Notes: generated from the letters alone by a model not told the origin. 40,714 bases of DNA from JBDSGC01 sp046594105 (GCA_046594105.1 JBKJQB010000019.1:1-40714), one strand, 5' to 3'. Shown: positions 15,686-23,972, numbered from the stretch's first letter. Program-made: numbers and translations.

Positions 15686-18600
15686 ATGCGGACTGAGGCC
15701 AACGATCTCGTTCGCGCGCTTGCCGCCAGCGAAGACCGTTTGTTTCAGCTCCTGGAACAGGTGCCGGCGGGCGTCATCGCTCTGGCGGCCGACGGCACGG
15801 CGGCGTATGCCAATCGTGCGGCGCGCGAGATCCTGGGACAGGACCTCGACGCCTCCACTCCGTTGCAGGAGATGCCCCAGAAGCTGCATATCTATGTGGC
15901 CGGGACATCGCAGTTCTATCCCTACGAGAAGCTGGCCATCGTCCGGGCCCTGAAGGGCGAAAGCGCCCGGGTCACCGACGTGGAGATCCGCCGTCCCGGG
16001 CGCACCAGCCGACTGGATGTTTCCTCCGCACCGCTCTACGGGTCGGATGGCAAAATCCTTCTGGCGTTCGCCACGCTGAACGACATCACCGAGAGTGTGC
16101 GGGTGGCCGAAGAGCTCCGCGAGAGTCAGAGGGCCTACCGCGATCTGTTTGAGAACGCCCCGATCGGGATCTACCGGACCACCCCCGCCGGTCGCGTGCT
16201 GCTGGCCAATCCGACGCTGCTGCAGATGCTCGGGTATGAGTCGATCAATGAGTTGCAGGCCGTCGATCTGAGCGGGGCGGGGGTGCACTCCGACTACGAC
16301 CGCAATGAATTCAAGGACCGGCTGGAGCGATCCGGCGAGATCCGCGATCTGCACTCGTCCTGGAGACGGCGCGACGGCAGGATCATCCATGTTCGCGAGA
16401 ACGCCAAGGCCATGCGCGACGAAGCGGGGTCCATCCTTTCCTACGAAGGGACGGTGGAGGACGTCACCGCGCGCGTCGAAACGGAGAAAGAGCTTCGTTC
16501 CAGCCGCGAGGAGTATCGCCACCTGGTGGAGAGCGCCACCGACATCATGTACTCCTGTGATCCTTACGGAAGTCTCACCTACATCAACCCCACGGTTCGC
16601 AAGGTCCTCGGCTACAGCGAGGACGAATTGCTGGGCAAACATTTCCTCATCTCTATCGATCCTGCCTATCACGACGCTGCCATCGCGTTCTATCGGGCCC
16701 AGTTCGACTCGCGGGCTCCGAATACCTATTACGAGTTTCCGGTCATCGCCAAAAACGGCGAACGCGTCTGGCTGGGCCAGAACGTCCAGACGCTGGTCGA
16801 GGACCAATGGGTCATCGGATTCCAGGCGGTGGCCCGCGACATCTCCGGGCGCAAGAAGATGGAGGAGGAGCTGGCACAGGCGCGCGACGCAGCGGTGGAG
16901 TCGGCGCGCGTGAAGTCGGAGTTTCTGGCCAATGTCAGCCACGAGATCCGCACACCCATGAATGGCGTCATCGGGATGGCCGATCTGCTGGCATCCAGCG
17001 CCATGACCCCGGAGCAACGCGACTACGCGCAGACCATCCGTCACAGTGCCGAGTCGCTGCTGGCGATCGTCGACGACATCCTGGACCTCTCCAAGATCGA
17101 GGCCGGAAAACTGGTCATCCATGAGATGGAGTTCGATCTGGACGACCTGGTCGATCAGATCACCGACGTGTTCGCCGAACGCGCCGTGGCCAAGGGGCTG
17201 CGCTTCCGCAGCATCATCTATCCCGACGTTCACCGGCAGGTCCGCGGCGACGCGCCGCGCATTCGCCAGGTGCTGGTCAACCTGATCGGCAACGCCATCA
17301 AATTCACCGCCGCCGGCGACGTGACACTCTCAGTGATGCAGGATGCCGACTCGCCCGACGCAGTCACCCTGTGGTTCCTGGTCAACGACACCGGCATCGG
17401 CATCAGCCCCGACGATCAGGAACGTCTCTTCACGCCATTCGTCCAGGTGGATGGGAAGACCACGCGCAAGTTCGGCGGCACCGGTCTCGGTCTGGCCATC
17501 TCCAAGCAGCTGGCTCTGCTGCTCGGCGGGCGCATCGGCGTGGCCAGTGTTGCCGGCGAGGGTTCCACCTTCTGGTTCACCGCTCCGGTGGCCAAGGATC
17601 ACCGTCAGGCCGCGCCGCCCAAGCGCGCCGCGCTGGTCGGGCTTCGGGCTCTCCTCGTGGACGGAGATGAGATGAACCGCCTGATGGTGCGCCGTCACCT
17701 GACCTCCTGCGGGATGGAGGTGTCGGAGGCCACCGGCGTGGACGAGGCGCTGGAAGCGCTGCGGACCGCCGCGCTCACGCAGCCATTCGACCTCGCGGTG
17801 GTGGAGATGCAACTTCCCCGCAGCGACGGGCTGGCGCTGACCCGGGCCATCCGCGCCGAGGAATACGACGTCATCGCCCGGACTCCGGTGGTTCTGCTGA
17901 CGGCGATTGGACGCCGCAAGAGCGACTCCGACTCTTTCCGGACATCCGGTGTCAGCACGTTCGTGATCAAACCGGTGCGCCAGTCGCAGCTTGCCACTGC
18001 CATCGCCAGCGTGATCGATCAGAAACCGCTCGCTGCCAAATCAGCAGATGTGATGGAGGGCGATGCGGGGTCGGTGGCGTCGAGCCGCCGCCCGCGCATT
18101 CTGGTCGTCGAGGACAACGTGGTGAATCAGAAGGTGGCCCTGGGGCAACTTCGGCATCTCGGCTACGACGCCGATGTGGTCGGCAGCGGCACCGAGGCCA
18201 TCCGCGAGGCGCGGGACGGCAGGTACAACCTCATTCTGCTCGACTGCCAGATGCCCGACATCGACGGCTACGACGTCGCCCAGGCCATCCGCGGAATCGA
18301 GAGGGGAGAACGTCATGTACCGATCGTGGCCATGACTGCCCACGCCATGGAAGGGGAAAGGGAACGCTGCATCGCGGCGGGGATGGACGACTATCTGGCC
18401 AAGCCGGTGAGTACCTCGCGTCTGGCGGAGACCATGAGCCGATGGGTCAAGCCACCGTCCCCGACGGATGAGACTCTCGATGAGATCAAGCTCGCCGGGC
18501 TGCAGCAGATCGCCAGCAGCAACCCGCAGTTCATGACGAACATCACCTCGCTGTTCCGGGAAGACGGGCTGGTGCGCATGCACGACCTGCAGGACGCGCT

Positions 18601-18823
18601 CGACTCGGGAAACGTGGAAGAACTCGGAAGGGCCGCCCACGCACTCAAGAGCAGCTCCGGCAACGTGGGAGCGAAGCGCATCTATACGATCTGTGCCACC
18701 ATCGAGGAGAATGCGCTGCGCGGCTCTCTGGAGGGCGCGGCCGAGTTGATCGGACAGCTCGCCGCCGAGCTCGACGTGGCCGTTGCCGCACTTCATCGCT
18801 CCGCCGCCGGCGGAAAAACGTAG
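15686..18823 (+). CDS. Hybrid sensor histidine kinase: PAS x3, HisKA, HATPase, REC x2, Hpt
   Basis: This 1045-residue protein has no membrane segment, so it is a cytoplasmic sensor. Domain order: PAS (about 13-135), PAS (147-265), PAS (275-390), HisKA with H419 in SHEIRTP, ATPase with N536, DTGIGI (568-573) and GGTGLGL (597-603), first receiver (653-780), second receiver (802-920) and Hpt (about 930-1040) with H985 in AHALKSSSG. The second receiver is intact (ED at 809-810, D853, K906). The first is degenerate: Glu707 stands where the phosphorylated Asp should be, and DGDE replaces the acidic pair. The layout implies an H-D-H relay. GAAGGAG supports the ATG at 15686. The next gene starts 51 nt downstream on the same strand. 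Confidence 0.94.
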   Translation: MRTEANDLVRALAASEDRLFQLLEQVPAGVIALAADGTAAYANRAAREILGQDLDASTPLQEMPQKLHIYVAGTSQFYPYEKLAIVRALKGESARVTDVEIRRPGRTSRLDVSSAPLYGSDGKILLAFATLNDITESVRVAEELRESQRAYRDLFENAPIGIYRTTPAGRVLLANPTLLQMLGYESINELQAVDLSGAGVHSDYDRNEFKDRLERSGEIRDLHSSWRRRDGRIIHVRENAKAMRDEAGSILSYEGTVEDVTARVETEKELRSSREEYRHLVESATDIMYSCDPYGSLTYINPTVRKVLGYSEDELLGKHFLISIDPAYHDAAIAFYRAQFDSRAPNTYYEFPVIAKNGERVWLGQNVQTLVEDQWVIGFQAVARDISGRKKMEEELAQARDAAVESARVKSEFLANVSHEIRTPMNGVIGMADLLASSAMTPEQRDYAQTIRHSAESLLAIVDDILDLSKIEAGKLVIHEMEFDLDDLVDQITDVFAERAVAKGLRFRSIIYPDVHRQVRGDAPRIRQVLVNLIGNAIKFTAAGDVTLSVMQDADSPDAVTLWFLVNDTGIGISPDDQERLFTPFVQVDGKTTRKFGGTGLGLAISKQLALLLGGRIGVASVAGEGSTFWFTAPVAKDHRQAAPPKRAALVGLRALLVDGDEMNRLMVRRHLTSCGMEVSEATGVDEALEALRTAALTQPFDLAVVEMQLPRSDGLALTRAIRAEEYDVIARTPVVLLTAIGRRKSDSDSFRTSGVSTFVIKPVRQSQLATAIASVIDQKPLAAKSADVMEGDAGSVASSRRPRILVVEDNVVNQKVALGQLRHLGYDADVVGSGTEAIREARDGRYNLILLDCQMPDIDGYDVAQAIRGIERGERHVPIVAMTAHAMEGERERCIAAGMDDYLAKPVSTSRLAETMSRWVKPPSPTDETLDEIKLAGLQQIASSNPQFMTNITSLFREDGLVRMHDLQDALDSGNVEELGRAAHALKSSSGNVGAKRIYTICATIEENALRGSLEGAAELIGQLAAELDVAVAALHRSAAGGKT

Positions 18824-18874
18824 AATCACAAACTTTCGTTATGCTTCGTCACTTATAGCCACCGACCCCCACCC

Positions 18875-20212
18875 ATGGAAACCCTCGGAACCTATCGATT
18901 GATCAGCCGCCTCGGCGCAGGCGGCATGGGAGAAGTCTGGCGGGCCGAGGACACTCGGCTTCTGCGTCCCGTCGCCATCAAGATCCTCAACGACAAGATC
19001 TCCGGCGACCCCGAGTGGACCGCTCGCTTCCTGCGCGAGGCCCGCACCATCGCGCAGATGAACCACCCGAACATCGCCACCATCTACGCCATCGAGCAGG
19101 ATGGGGAGCGGCTCTTCATCGCCATGGAACTGATCGATGGCGATCCGCTCACCGTGATGTTTGCGAAGGGTCCGGTGGAGCCGCACGAAGCGGTGCGGAT
19201 CTTCCGGCAGGTGGCCGAAGCGCTCGGCGAGGCGCATGAGAAAGGCGTCGTCCACCGCGACGTGAAGCCAGACAACATCATCATGGCCAAACGCCTGGTC
19301 AAGGTGCTCGACTTCGGCATCGCCAAACAGATGGCCGGGAACTCCAAAGAATCCGCCCTGACCCAGGGCGGCATGATCATCGGCACTCCGTTCTACATGT
19401 CTCCGGAGCAGGCCCTGGGCAAGCCGGTCGACGCGCGCAGCGATCTCTTCTCCCTTGGCGTGGTGCTCTACGAGGCCCTGGCAGGCACCCGCCCGTTCTC
19501 CGGCGAGACCATGACCGAGACGATGATGCACATCATCATGTCGGAGCCCATCGCCCTCGGAGCGATCGCGCCGGCGGTTCCGCGCGGACTGGTGGCCATC
19601 GTCGCCCGCTGCCTGCAGAAGCAACCCGATCGCCGGTTCGGAAGCGCCGGCGAGCTCATCGCCGCACTGGACGCCATCAACTATCGCGATCTCGAAACGC
19701 ACGAACGGGTTTCCCCTCCTTCGATCGGGAAATACGCAATCACCGAGCAGATGTCCGCGGCTGCGCCGGCAACTTCTCCGACCGCGCCGGCGGTCACTCC
19801 GCTGTCGGCGACGCCGGCAGCACCGGTCGCCGCTCCGCCGGTGAAGCCGGTAGCGGGGCAGCGGGCCCTCGTCGCCGACGACGATCCGGTCGCGCGTTAC
19901 CTCATCGGCACCGTGCTCGCGCAGAACGGGGTGGCCTTCGACGAAGCCGCAAACGGAGCCGACGCGGTGAAATGCCTCAAGGCCAACCAGTACTCTTTGA
20001 TTTTCCTCGACCTGCTGATGCCGCGCATCGATGGATGGGGCGTGCTCGATTTCATGCGCCGCCTCAAGCCCGACCGCATGCCGCGCCTGTTCCTCATCAC
20101 CGGTCAGAAAAACCAGTCGCTCAGCGCTGCAGACAAGGATGTCGTGGCCGGGGTCATCTACAAGCCGCTCAATCCCGAGGAAGTCGGGAAGATCGTGAAG
20201 CAGGTCGCGTAG
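18875..20212 (+). CDS. Ser/Thr protein kinase fused to a C-terminal response-regulator receiver
   Basis: The 445-residue product joins a complete PknB-like kinase (1-270) to a receiver domain (about 328-445). Kinase motifs: GAGGMGE at 14-20, K36 in VAIKIL, HRDVKPDN at 127-134, DFGIA at 146-150 and SPE at 176-178. A Pro/Ala-rich linker (about 294-327) follows. The receiver has an acidic DDD cluster at 335-337, phosphoacceptor D379 in IFLDLLMP, and K430 in IYKPL, so it should be phosphorylatable. No membrane helix is seen. It sits directly after a hybrid histidine kinase with an Hpt domain, which is the likely phosphate donor. No Shine-Dalgarno sequence precedes the ATG; bases before it are C-rich. 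Confidence 0.93.
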   Translation: METLGTYRLISRLGAGGMGEVWRAEDTRLLRPVAIKILNDKISGDPEWTARFLREARTIAQMNHPNIATIYAIEQDGERLFIAMELIDGDPLTVMFAKGPVEPHEAVRIFRQVAEALGEAHEKGVVHRDVKPDNIIMAKRLVKVLDFGIAKQMAGNSKESALTQGGMIIGTPFYMSPEQALGKPVDARSDLFSLGVVLYEALAGTRPFSGETMTETMMHIIMSEPIALGAIAPAVPRGLVAIVARCLQKQPDRRFGSAGELIAALDAINYRDLETHERVSPPSIGKYAITEQMSAAAPATSPTAPAVTPLSATPAAPVAAPPVKPVAGQRALVADDDPVARYLIGTVLAQNGVAFDEAANGADAVKCLKANQYSLIFLDLLMPRIDGWGVLDFMRRLKPDRMPRLFLITGQKNQSLSAADKDVVAGVIYKPLNPEEVGKIVKQVA

Positions 20213-20270
20213 GTCGGCACGGCCGGCAGCGTTGGTTTGCAAAGCGTCCGCCACGATTTTCGCCTCGGCC
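20213..20270. repeat. GTTGGTTTGCAAAGCG dispersed repeat, copy 1
   Basis: The reverse complement contains GAAAATCGTGGCGG, CGCTTTGC, AACCAACG and GCCGGCCGTGCCG in that order. The same string occurs with few changes at 31916-31976 on the plus strand, so the copies are inverted. It begins directly after the kinase-receiver stop codon. Confidence 0.75.
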
Positions 20271-20290
20271 GCGTTCACTGTCGGATGCTG

Positions 20291-20352
20291 GTGTGGTGCG
20301 GCCGTCCCCGGCCGCATTCCTTCAAGACGCGGCCGGGACGGCCGCGCCACAC
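20291..20352. repeat. Long inverted repeat between kinase-receiver and EAL genes
   Basis: GTGTGGTGCGGCCGTCCCC with following bases pairs with GGCCGGGACGGCCGCGCCAC with following bases, giving arms of about 24 bp around a 13-nt loop. No T run follows in either direction. It may attenuate transcription between the two signalling genes or be a passive palindromic element. Confidence 0.7.
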
Positions 20353-20473
20353 GCGTTCTCCTGGCCCTGCGGCGCGCCCCGCAACCCGATCCGGGAAACC
20401 GTATTCCACCAGGTTCTGCTCCCACGAAAACTGTACTCGCTGGCTTGTTTTCCGCAGACAATGACGCTCATCG

Positions 20474-22198
20474 ATGGCTGAACGATCCGTCCTGCTGATC
20501 GCAGATGACGACGAAGATGTCCAGAACCTGCTGAAGCAGTTTCTCCGTCCTCTGGACTGCGAGATTCTTCTGGCGCGGGATGGCGAACAGGCTCTGGCCA
20601 TCGCCCAGTCGCGGCTGCCCGATCTGTTGCTGCTGGACGTGATGATGCCGAAGCGCAGCGGCTGGGAGGTCTGCCAGGCGCTCAAGGCGGTGCAGCGAAC
20701 CAGCTCCATTGCCGTGGTGCTGTCCACCGGCCGCGGCGATGTCAAAGATCGGTTGACCGGCCTGCAGCTCGGCGCGGACGACTATCTGGTCAAGCCCTTC
20801 GATCGCGGCGAAGTGGTCAAGCGCATCAGCGCCCTGCTGGAGCGGCGCAGGAGACTTCCGGCGGTCGTTCCCGCGGGGAGCGCGCGGCAGAACGACACCC
20901 TCCTGTTCGATCGGGCCACCAGTCTGCCCACCGTTCCCATGATCCTCGATCGTCTCAAAGAGATGATCATCGAGCAGAGCGAAATCGGCATCGTCTTCGT
21001 GGACATCGAGCAGTTCGAATCCATCGAGGCGGAGTACGGATGGGCCTTCTTCGACGAGTTCCTGCGCCGGACCGCCGAGATGATCAACGCAGAGGCGAAG
21101 GGCCGCTTTCCCCGCTCCATGGTGGCAGCGAACTTCGTGGGCGGATCGAGCTTCTTTATCTTCTTCGAGACGCGCGGTCAGGATCTCCGGCAGGAAAGCG
21201 GCTTCGACACCATGGCCAACGATCTGAAGGAGAAGCTGAGCTCCGGGCTGCGCGACCAGTTCCCCCAGATGCAGCAGGACCAGATCGGGTTCTTCGTCGG
21301 CGCCGCGCGCATCGATTACCGCCCGCAGATCAAGCTGGAGCGCCAGGTCTATCAGGGCATGCAGACGGCGGCCGACGCCGTCCGCGACGCCGAGCAGCAG
21401 CGCAAGAAGCAGCTCACCCGCGAGCTCAAGGACATCATCCGGCGCAAGCGTGTGACCACGCTGTTCCAGCCCATCGTGCGCGCGCAGGAGGGAACGGTCT
21501 TCGGTTACGAGACGCTCACCCGTGGCGCGGCCAGCACCTCGTTTCGCAACTCCGACATGCTTTTCGGTTTCGCCCGTGAAGCCAAACTGTCCTGGGAACT
21601 GGAAGCGATTTCCCTCGATGCCGCCCTGCGACGGCTGCGCACCTTCGATCTTCGCGATCGCAAGTTTCTGCTCAACCTAGAGGCGGAGATGTTCGAGGAG
21701 TCAGAGTTCCGCATCCACGAGATGGTGTCGTACTTTTCGGAGAACCGCGGCCACTTCGTCTTCGAGCTGACCGAGCGGGCCGCCATCGAAGACTACGCCG
21801 TGTTCCGCCGCCTGCTCGATGCGTTTCGTGAGAAAGGAATCGAGGTGGCCATCGACGACGCAGGTTCCGGGTATGCCTCTCTGGAAGCGATCGCCGCCCT
21901 CGCTCCCGACTACCTCAAAGTCACCAAAGGTCTGGTCACCACGCTGGCGGACGAGCCGATCAAGCAGGATTTGATCAAGATGCTGGTGGAGCTGGCGAAG
22001 AAGATCGGCGCCCAGACCATCGCCGAGGGCATCGAGACCGCCGAGGAGTATCAGGCCTGCCGCGAGCTGGGGATCGACCTGCTGCAGGGCTACTACCTGG
22101 CCCATCCGCAGGACCAGCTGCAGAAAGGCGACGACGAAGTGCAGGATTCGCTCGCCGCAGCCCGAGCGGCCGGCGTCGACGTGTCCTCGCACCGCTGA
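20474..22198 (+). CDS. Response regulator with degenerate GGDEF and EAL phosphodiesterase domain
   Basis: The 574-residue protein has an intact receiver (2-125; DDD at 11-13, D55, K107), a GGDEF-like middle (about 145-310) whose active motif has become GGSSF (223-227), and an EAL domain (about 318-555). In the EAL part the catalytic set is mostly kept: E346 in YETLTR (EAL changed to ETL), N401, E431 in ELTER, D461/D462 in DDAGSG, K482, E518 in AEGIE and Q538 in QGY. It probably hydrolyses c-di-GMP to pGpG, or only binds it, under receiver control; it should not be a cyclase. It follows the kinase-receiver gene on the same strand with a repeat-filled 261-bp gap. No clear Shine-Dalgarno sequence precedes the ATG. 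Confidence 0.9.
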   Translation: MAERSVLLIADDDEDVQNLLKQFLRPLDCEILLARDGEQALAIAQSRLPDLLLLDVMMPKRSGWEVCQALKAVQRTSSIAVVLSTGRGDVKDRLTGLQLGADDYLVKPFDRGEVVKRISALLERRRRLPAVVPAGSARQNDTLLFDRATSLPTVPMILDRLKEMIIEQSEIGIVFVDIEQFESIEAEYGWAFFDEFLRRTAEMINAEAKGRFPRSMVAANFVGGSSFFIFFETRGQDLRQESGFDTMANDLKEKLSSGLRDQFPQMQQDQIGFFVGAARIDYRPQIKLERQVYQGMQTAADAVRDAEQQRKKQLTRELKDIIRRKRVTTLFQPIVRAQEGTVFGYETLTRGAASTSFRNSDMLFGFAREAKLSWELEAISLDAALRRLRTFDLRDRKFLLNLEAEMFEESEFRIHEMVSYFSENRGHFVFELTERAAIEDYAVFRRLLDAFREKGIEVAIDDAGSGYASLEAIAALAPDYLKVTKGLVTTLADEPIKQDLIKMLVELAKKIGAQTIAEGIETAEEYQACRELGIDLLQGYYLAHPQDQLQKGDDEVQDSLAAARAAGVDVSSHR

Positions 22199-22266
22199 GC
22201 CGGCGCGGATGATCGGCATCGCTCCGCGTTTTCGGGAGACGCTTCACGCTCCTGCGAAACCGATGT

Positions 22267-22290
22267 GGGCACAGGCACTCCTGTCTGCGC
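22267..22290. repeat. Degenerate copy of the GGCACAGACA palindrome
   Basis: GGGCACAGGCACTCCTGTCT followed by GCGC resembles the 24-bp palindrome at 14007-14030 with several changes. It lies upstream of the tRNA promoter. The rest of 22199-22311 shows no gene. Confidence 0.45.
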
Positions 22291-22311
22291 TCTCAGCCAC
22301 CTGCAAGCGCA

Positions 22312-22340
22312 TTGCTTCACAGCCCCCTCGCCCCTATAAT
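22312..22340 (+). promoter_or_regulatory. Promoter of tRNA-Ala: TTGCTT, 17 bp, TATAAT
   Basis: A -35 TTGCTT at 22312-22317 and a perfect -10 TATAAT at 22335-22340 are 17 bp apart, the consensus sigma-70 layout. Transcription would start near 22347, about 65 nt before the mature tRNA, leaving a 5' leader for RNase P to remove. Confidence 0.85.
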
Positions 22341-22411
22341 CCGCGCTCCGCTGTGGCTGGAGTGTCCGTTGCGACCAGCCAGTTTCCGGCGACGTTGTCC
22401 GCATCACACAT

Positions 22412-22487
22412 GGGGCTGTAGCTCAGCTGGGAGAGCGCCTGCTTCGCACGCAGGAGGTCATCGGTTCGATCCCGTTCAGCTCCACCA
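22412..22487 (+). tRNA. tRNA-Ala (anticodon CGC)
   Basis: The 76-nt sequence folds as a cloverleaf: acceptor GGGGCTG with CAGCTCC, D arm GCTC/GAGC, anticodon stem CCTGC/GCAGG with loop TTCGCAC giving anticodon CGC, and T loop TTCGATC. The acceptor contains the G3-U70 wobble pair that marks alanine tRNAs, which confirms the identity. The 3' CCA is encoded. One T-T mismatch lies in the T stem (ATCGG with CCGTT), a small departure from an ideal fold. It decodes GCG. Confidence 0.96.
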
Positions 22488-22502
22488 TCCAATGAACAAC
22501 AT

Positions 22503-22529
22503 AGCGCCTCGGCAACGGGGCGCTTTTTT
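22503..22529 (+). terminator. Intrinsic terminator after tRNA-Ala
   Basis: AGCGCC and GGCGCT form a hairpin with a loop of about 10 nt, followed by a run of T, 15 nt after the tRNA CCA end. Together with the promoter it makes the tRNA a single-gene transcription unit. Confidence 0.85.
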
Positions 22530-22619
22530 GTTCAACCACAATCGGTTTTGCGCCGGCCTCACTCCTTCTCCGAGGGAGCGGCGTTGCCACTGGTGGACGT
22601 AGCCGCGGAAGGGAGCAGG

Positions 22620-22703
22620 CTGGAGTTCTCTGAATTGCCGCACAAACCCGATTCCGTCCAAGTTGGGCATCATGATGTCCGTCAGGATGACGTTGTAGGT
22701 GGT
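22620..22703 (-). pseudogene. Remnant of a response-regulator receiver domain
   Basis: On the minus strand these bases encode TTYNVILTDIMMPNLDGIGF and VRQFRELQ, the core of a receiver domain around its phosphorylated Asp. Upstream and downstream sequence in the frame has no receiver similarity, and there is no complete gene. It is most likely a relic of a deleted regulator between the tRNA terminator and the DoxX gene. The rest of 22530-22775 holds no gene that I can support. Confidence 0.5.
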
Positions 22704-22775
22704 GGTGAGAATGTGACGCCACCAGTCGATCGCTCGCGACATCACCGGTGAGATCGGAGCGACGAATCGCAATGC

Positions 22776-23204
22776 CTAGGACGCCAGCCAGTCCCGCCTT
22801 CCCTTCGCGACGATCGCCAGCAGCACGCCGAAGACCAGAGGAATGAGGACCATCGGGCTGAACCCTCCCATGGCCGTGACGACGGTGGCGCCGATCATGA
22901 TGATCAGCAGGCCAACCGCGGCCAGCGGCGTGAGGCTGCGTTTGATGCGCAGCATTCCAGGCAGCACGAGCCCGAGCCCCCCGAGGACCTCCGCGACGCC
23001 GATGAAGTAGAGAAAGGCCATGGGGAACTTGACCGGTCCTTCCTGCATTTTCGCCGCTGGCATCACGAACTTCATGACTCCGGAGAAGACGAAGAGCAGC
23101 GCCAGAAGGATCTGCATGGTCCACAGCGCATAGTTTTTCGCCGGCTTCACAACGACCGCCGACGCTGTTCCGTGGCCGGGGGTTTTCTCAGTGGAAGGTT
23201 GCAT
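22776..23204 (-). CDS. DoxX family integral membrane protein
   Basis: From the ATG at 23204 the product is 142 residues with four membrane segments: YALWTMQILLALLFVFSGVM, the region of PMAFLYFIGVAEVLGGLGLV, LAAVGLLIIMIGATVV and MVLIPLVFGVLLAIVA. The pattern of a small four-helix protein with FxFSGxMKF and a GxxEVLGGLGL stretch is that of DoxX/DoxD relatives. The exact function in this subfamily is unknown; some members are linked to thiosulfate or redox metabolism. AGGAGGAG precedes the ATG by 7 nt and fixes the start, shortening the longest reading frame by 22 residues. It appears to be transcribed alone. Confidence 0.82.
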   Translation of the reverse strand: MQPSTEKTPGHGTASAVVVKPAKNYALWTMQILLALLFVFSGVMKFVMPAAKMQEGPVKFPMAFLYFIGVAEVLGGLGLVLPGMLRIKRSLTPLAAVGLLIIMIGATVVTAMGGFSPMVLIPLVFGVLLAIVAKGRRDWLAS

Positions 23205-23352
23205 GCTCGATCTCCTCCTGCTTCGTCGAGCGCTGACTTTAGCGGAACGACGGACGAGGCGCGCTAGCATCGACGAACTTCTTGTCCCGCGAGACCGGTT
23301 CCAGCGACCCTCTCGCTTTTGGAAGAGGAGAAGGCAAGGAGAGTTGCTCCAG

Positions 23353-23670
23353 TCAGGGATGCGGCGTGATGGCGATGATCGTCAGCACCGGGATCCGCCT
23401 GGTGCCCTGCATCCGGTCGGGACCGTACAGAAAAAAGACTCGATACGCTCCCGGGGTGTCGTTCTGCGCGTACGCTTCGAAGATCTCTTCGCCGGCGGGG
23501 CCATGCAGAGAGCGGAATGGGTGGGTGTTCAATGATGGATGGCGAAGATTCGTTTCGAGCAGCCCGAGGGTCTTGCGCACCTGCCGGAGGAGTCCTCGTT
23601 TGGCGGCGCTCTTCTCCAGATCGGCGAGATTCCGGCGCGCCTCAGGAGTGAACTGCAGCTCGCGGTTCAT
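23353..23670 (-). CDS. RelE/ParE-type toxin
   Basis: The 105-residue protein carries FTPEARRNLADLEKS at its start, KTLGLLETNLRHPSLNTHP in the middle, then EEIFEAYAQNDTPGAYRVFF and VLTIIAITPHP at the end. This EAYAQN-PGAYRVFF-ITPHP pattern is familiar from a RelE/ParE-family toxin group. It would act as an mRNA interferase or similar, held in check by the antitoxin upstream, whose stop overlaps its ATG as ATGA. The gene is complete and uninterrupted. Confidence 0.75.
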   Translation of the reverse strand: MNRELQFTPEARRNLADLEKSAAKRGLLRQVRKTLGLLETNLRHPSLNTHPFRSLHGPAGEEIFEAYAQNDTPGAYRVFFLYGPDRMQGTRRIPVLTIIAITPHP

Positions 23671-23966
23671 TCCTCATCTTCTGCGAATCGAGCGAAGGAG
23701 CCTTTTCGCTTCGCCTTCCCGCTGGCCACCTCGTTTAGTCCCCGTCGTACGGAGTCGATTGCTTTCTGATTGCGGAACAGCCAGGCCTCGGAAGCGGGAA
23801 TGGAGACCTGCGGCTCGAGGATGATCCGTCCCCGGGCATCTTTGTAGACGTTGAAGCTGGCGTCTTTGAGGTCCTCCAGCGCGCGGCCCAGCGCCACGCG
23901 CTTCCGGCTATCCGGACGGACATCGCGTGCCAGCAGTACCTGTTCCGAGCGGCGGACGTTGGTCAT
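23667..23966 (-). CDS. Antitoxin paired with the RelE/ParE-type toxin
   Basis: The 99-residue product starts MTNVRRSEQVLLARDVRPDS and contains DARGRIILEPQVSIPASEAW, a beta-rich AbrB-like segment, followed by LFRNQKAIDSVRRGLNEVAS and an acidic tail FARFAEDEE. The last part, with its SVRRGL helix and acidic end, is typical of antitoxins that wrap the toxin. It precedes the toxin with a 4-nt overlap. The ATG at 23966 is chosen because a promoter sits 6 nt before it; an upstream in-frame ATG (24017) lies before the -35 box and so cannot be the main start. Confidence 0.72.
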   Translation of the reverse strand: MTNVRRSEQVLLARDVRPDSRKRVALGRALEDLKDASFNVYKDARGRIILEPQVSIPASEAWLFRNQKAIDSVRRGLNEVASGKAKRKGSFARFAEDEE

Positions 23967-23972
23967 GACGTC

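Noticed and set aside
15510..15686. N-terminal extension of the phosphohexomutase to 15686
   Set aside because: The extension overlaps the divergent kinase start and its promoter region, whereas the ATG at 15509 has a good Shine-Dalgarno sequence and begins the conserved domain.
20232..20498. Small open frames between the kinase-receiver and EAL genes
   Set aside because: They run through the inverted repeat and have no start signal or recognisable domain.
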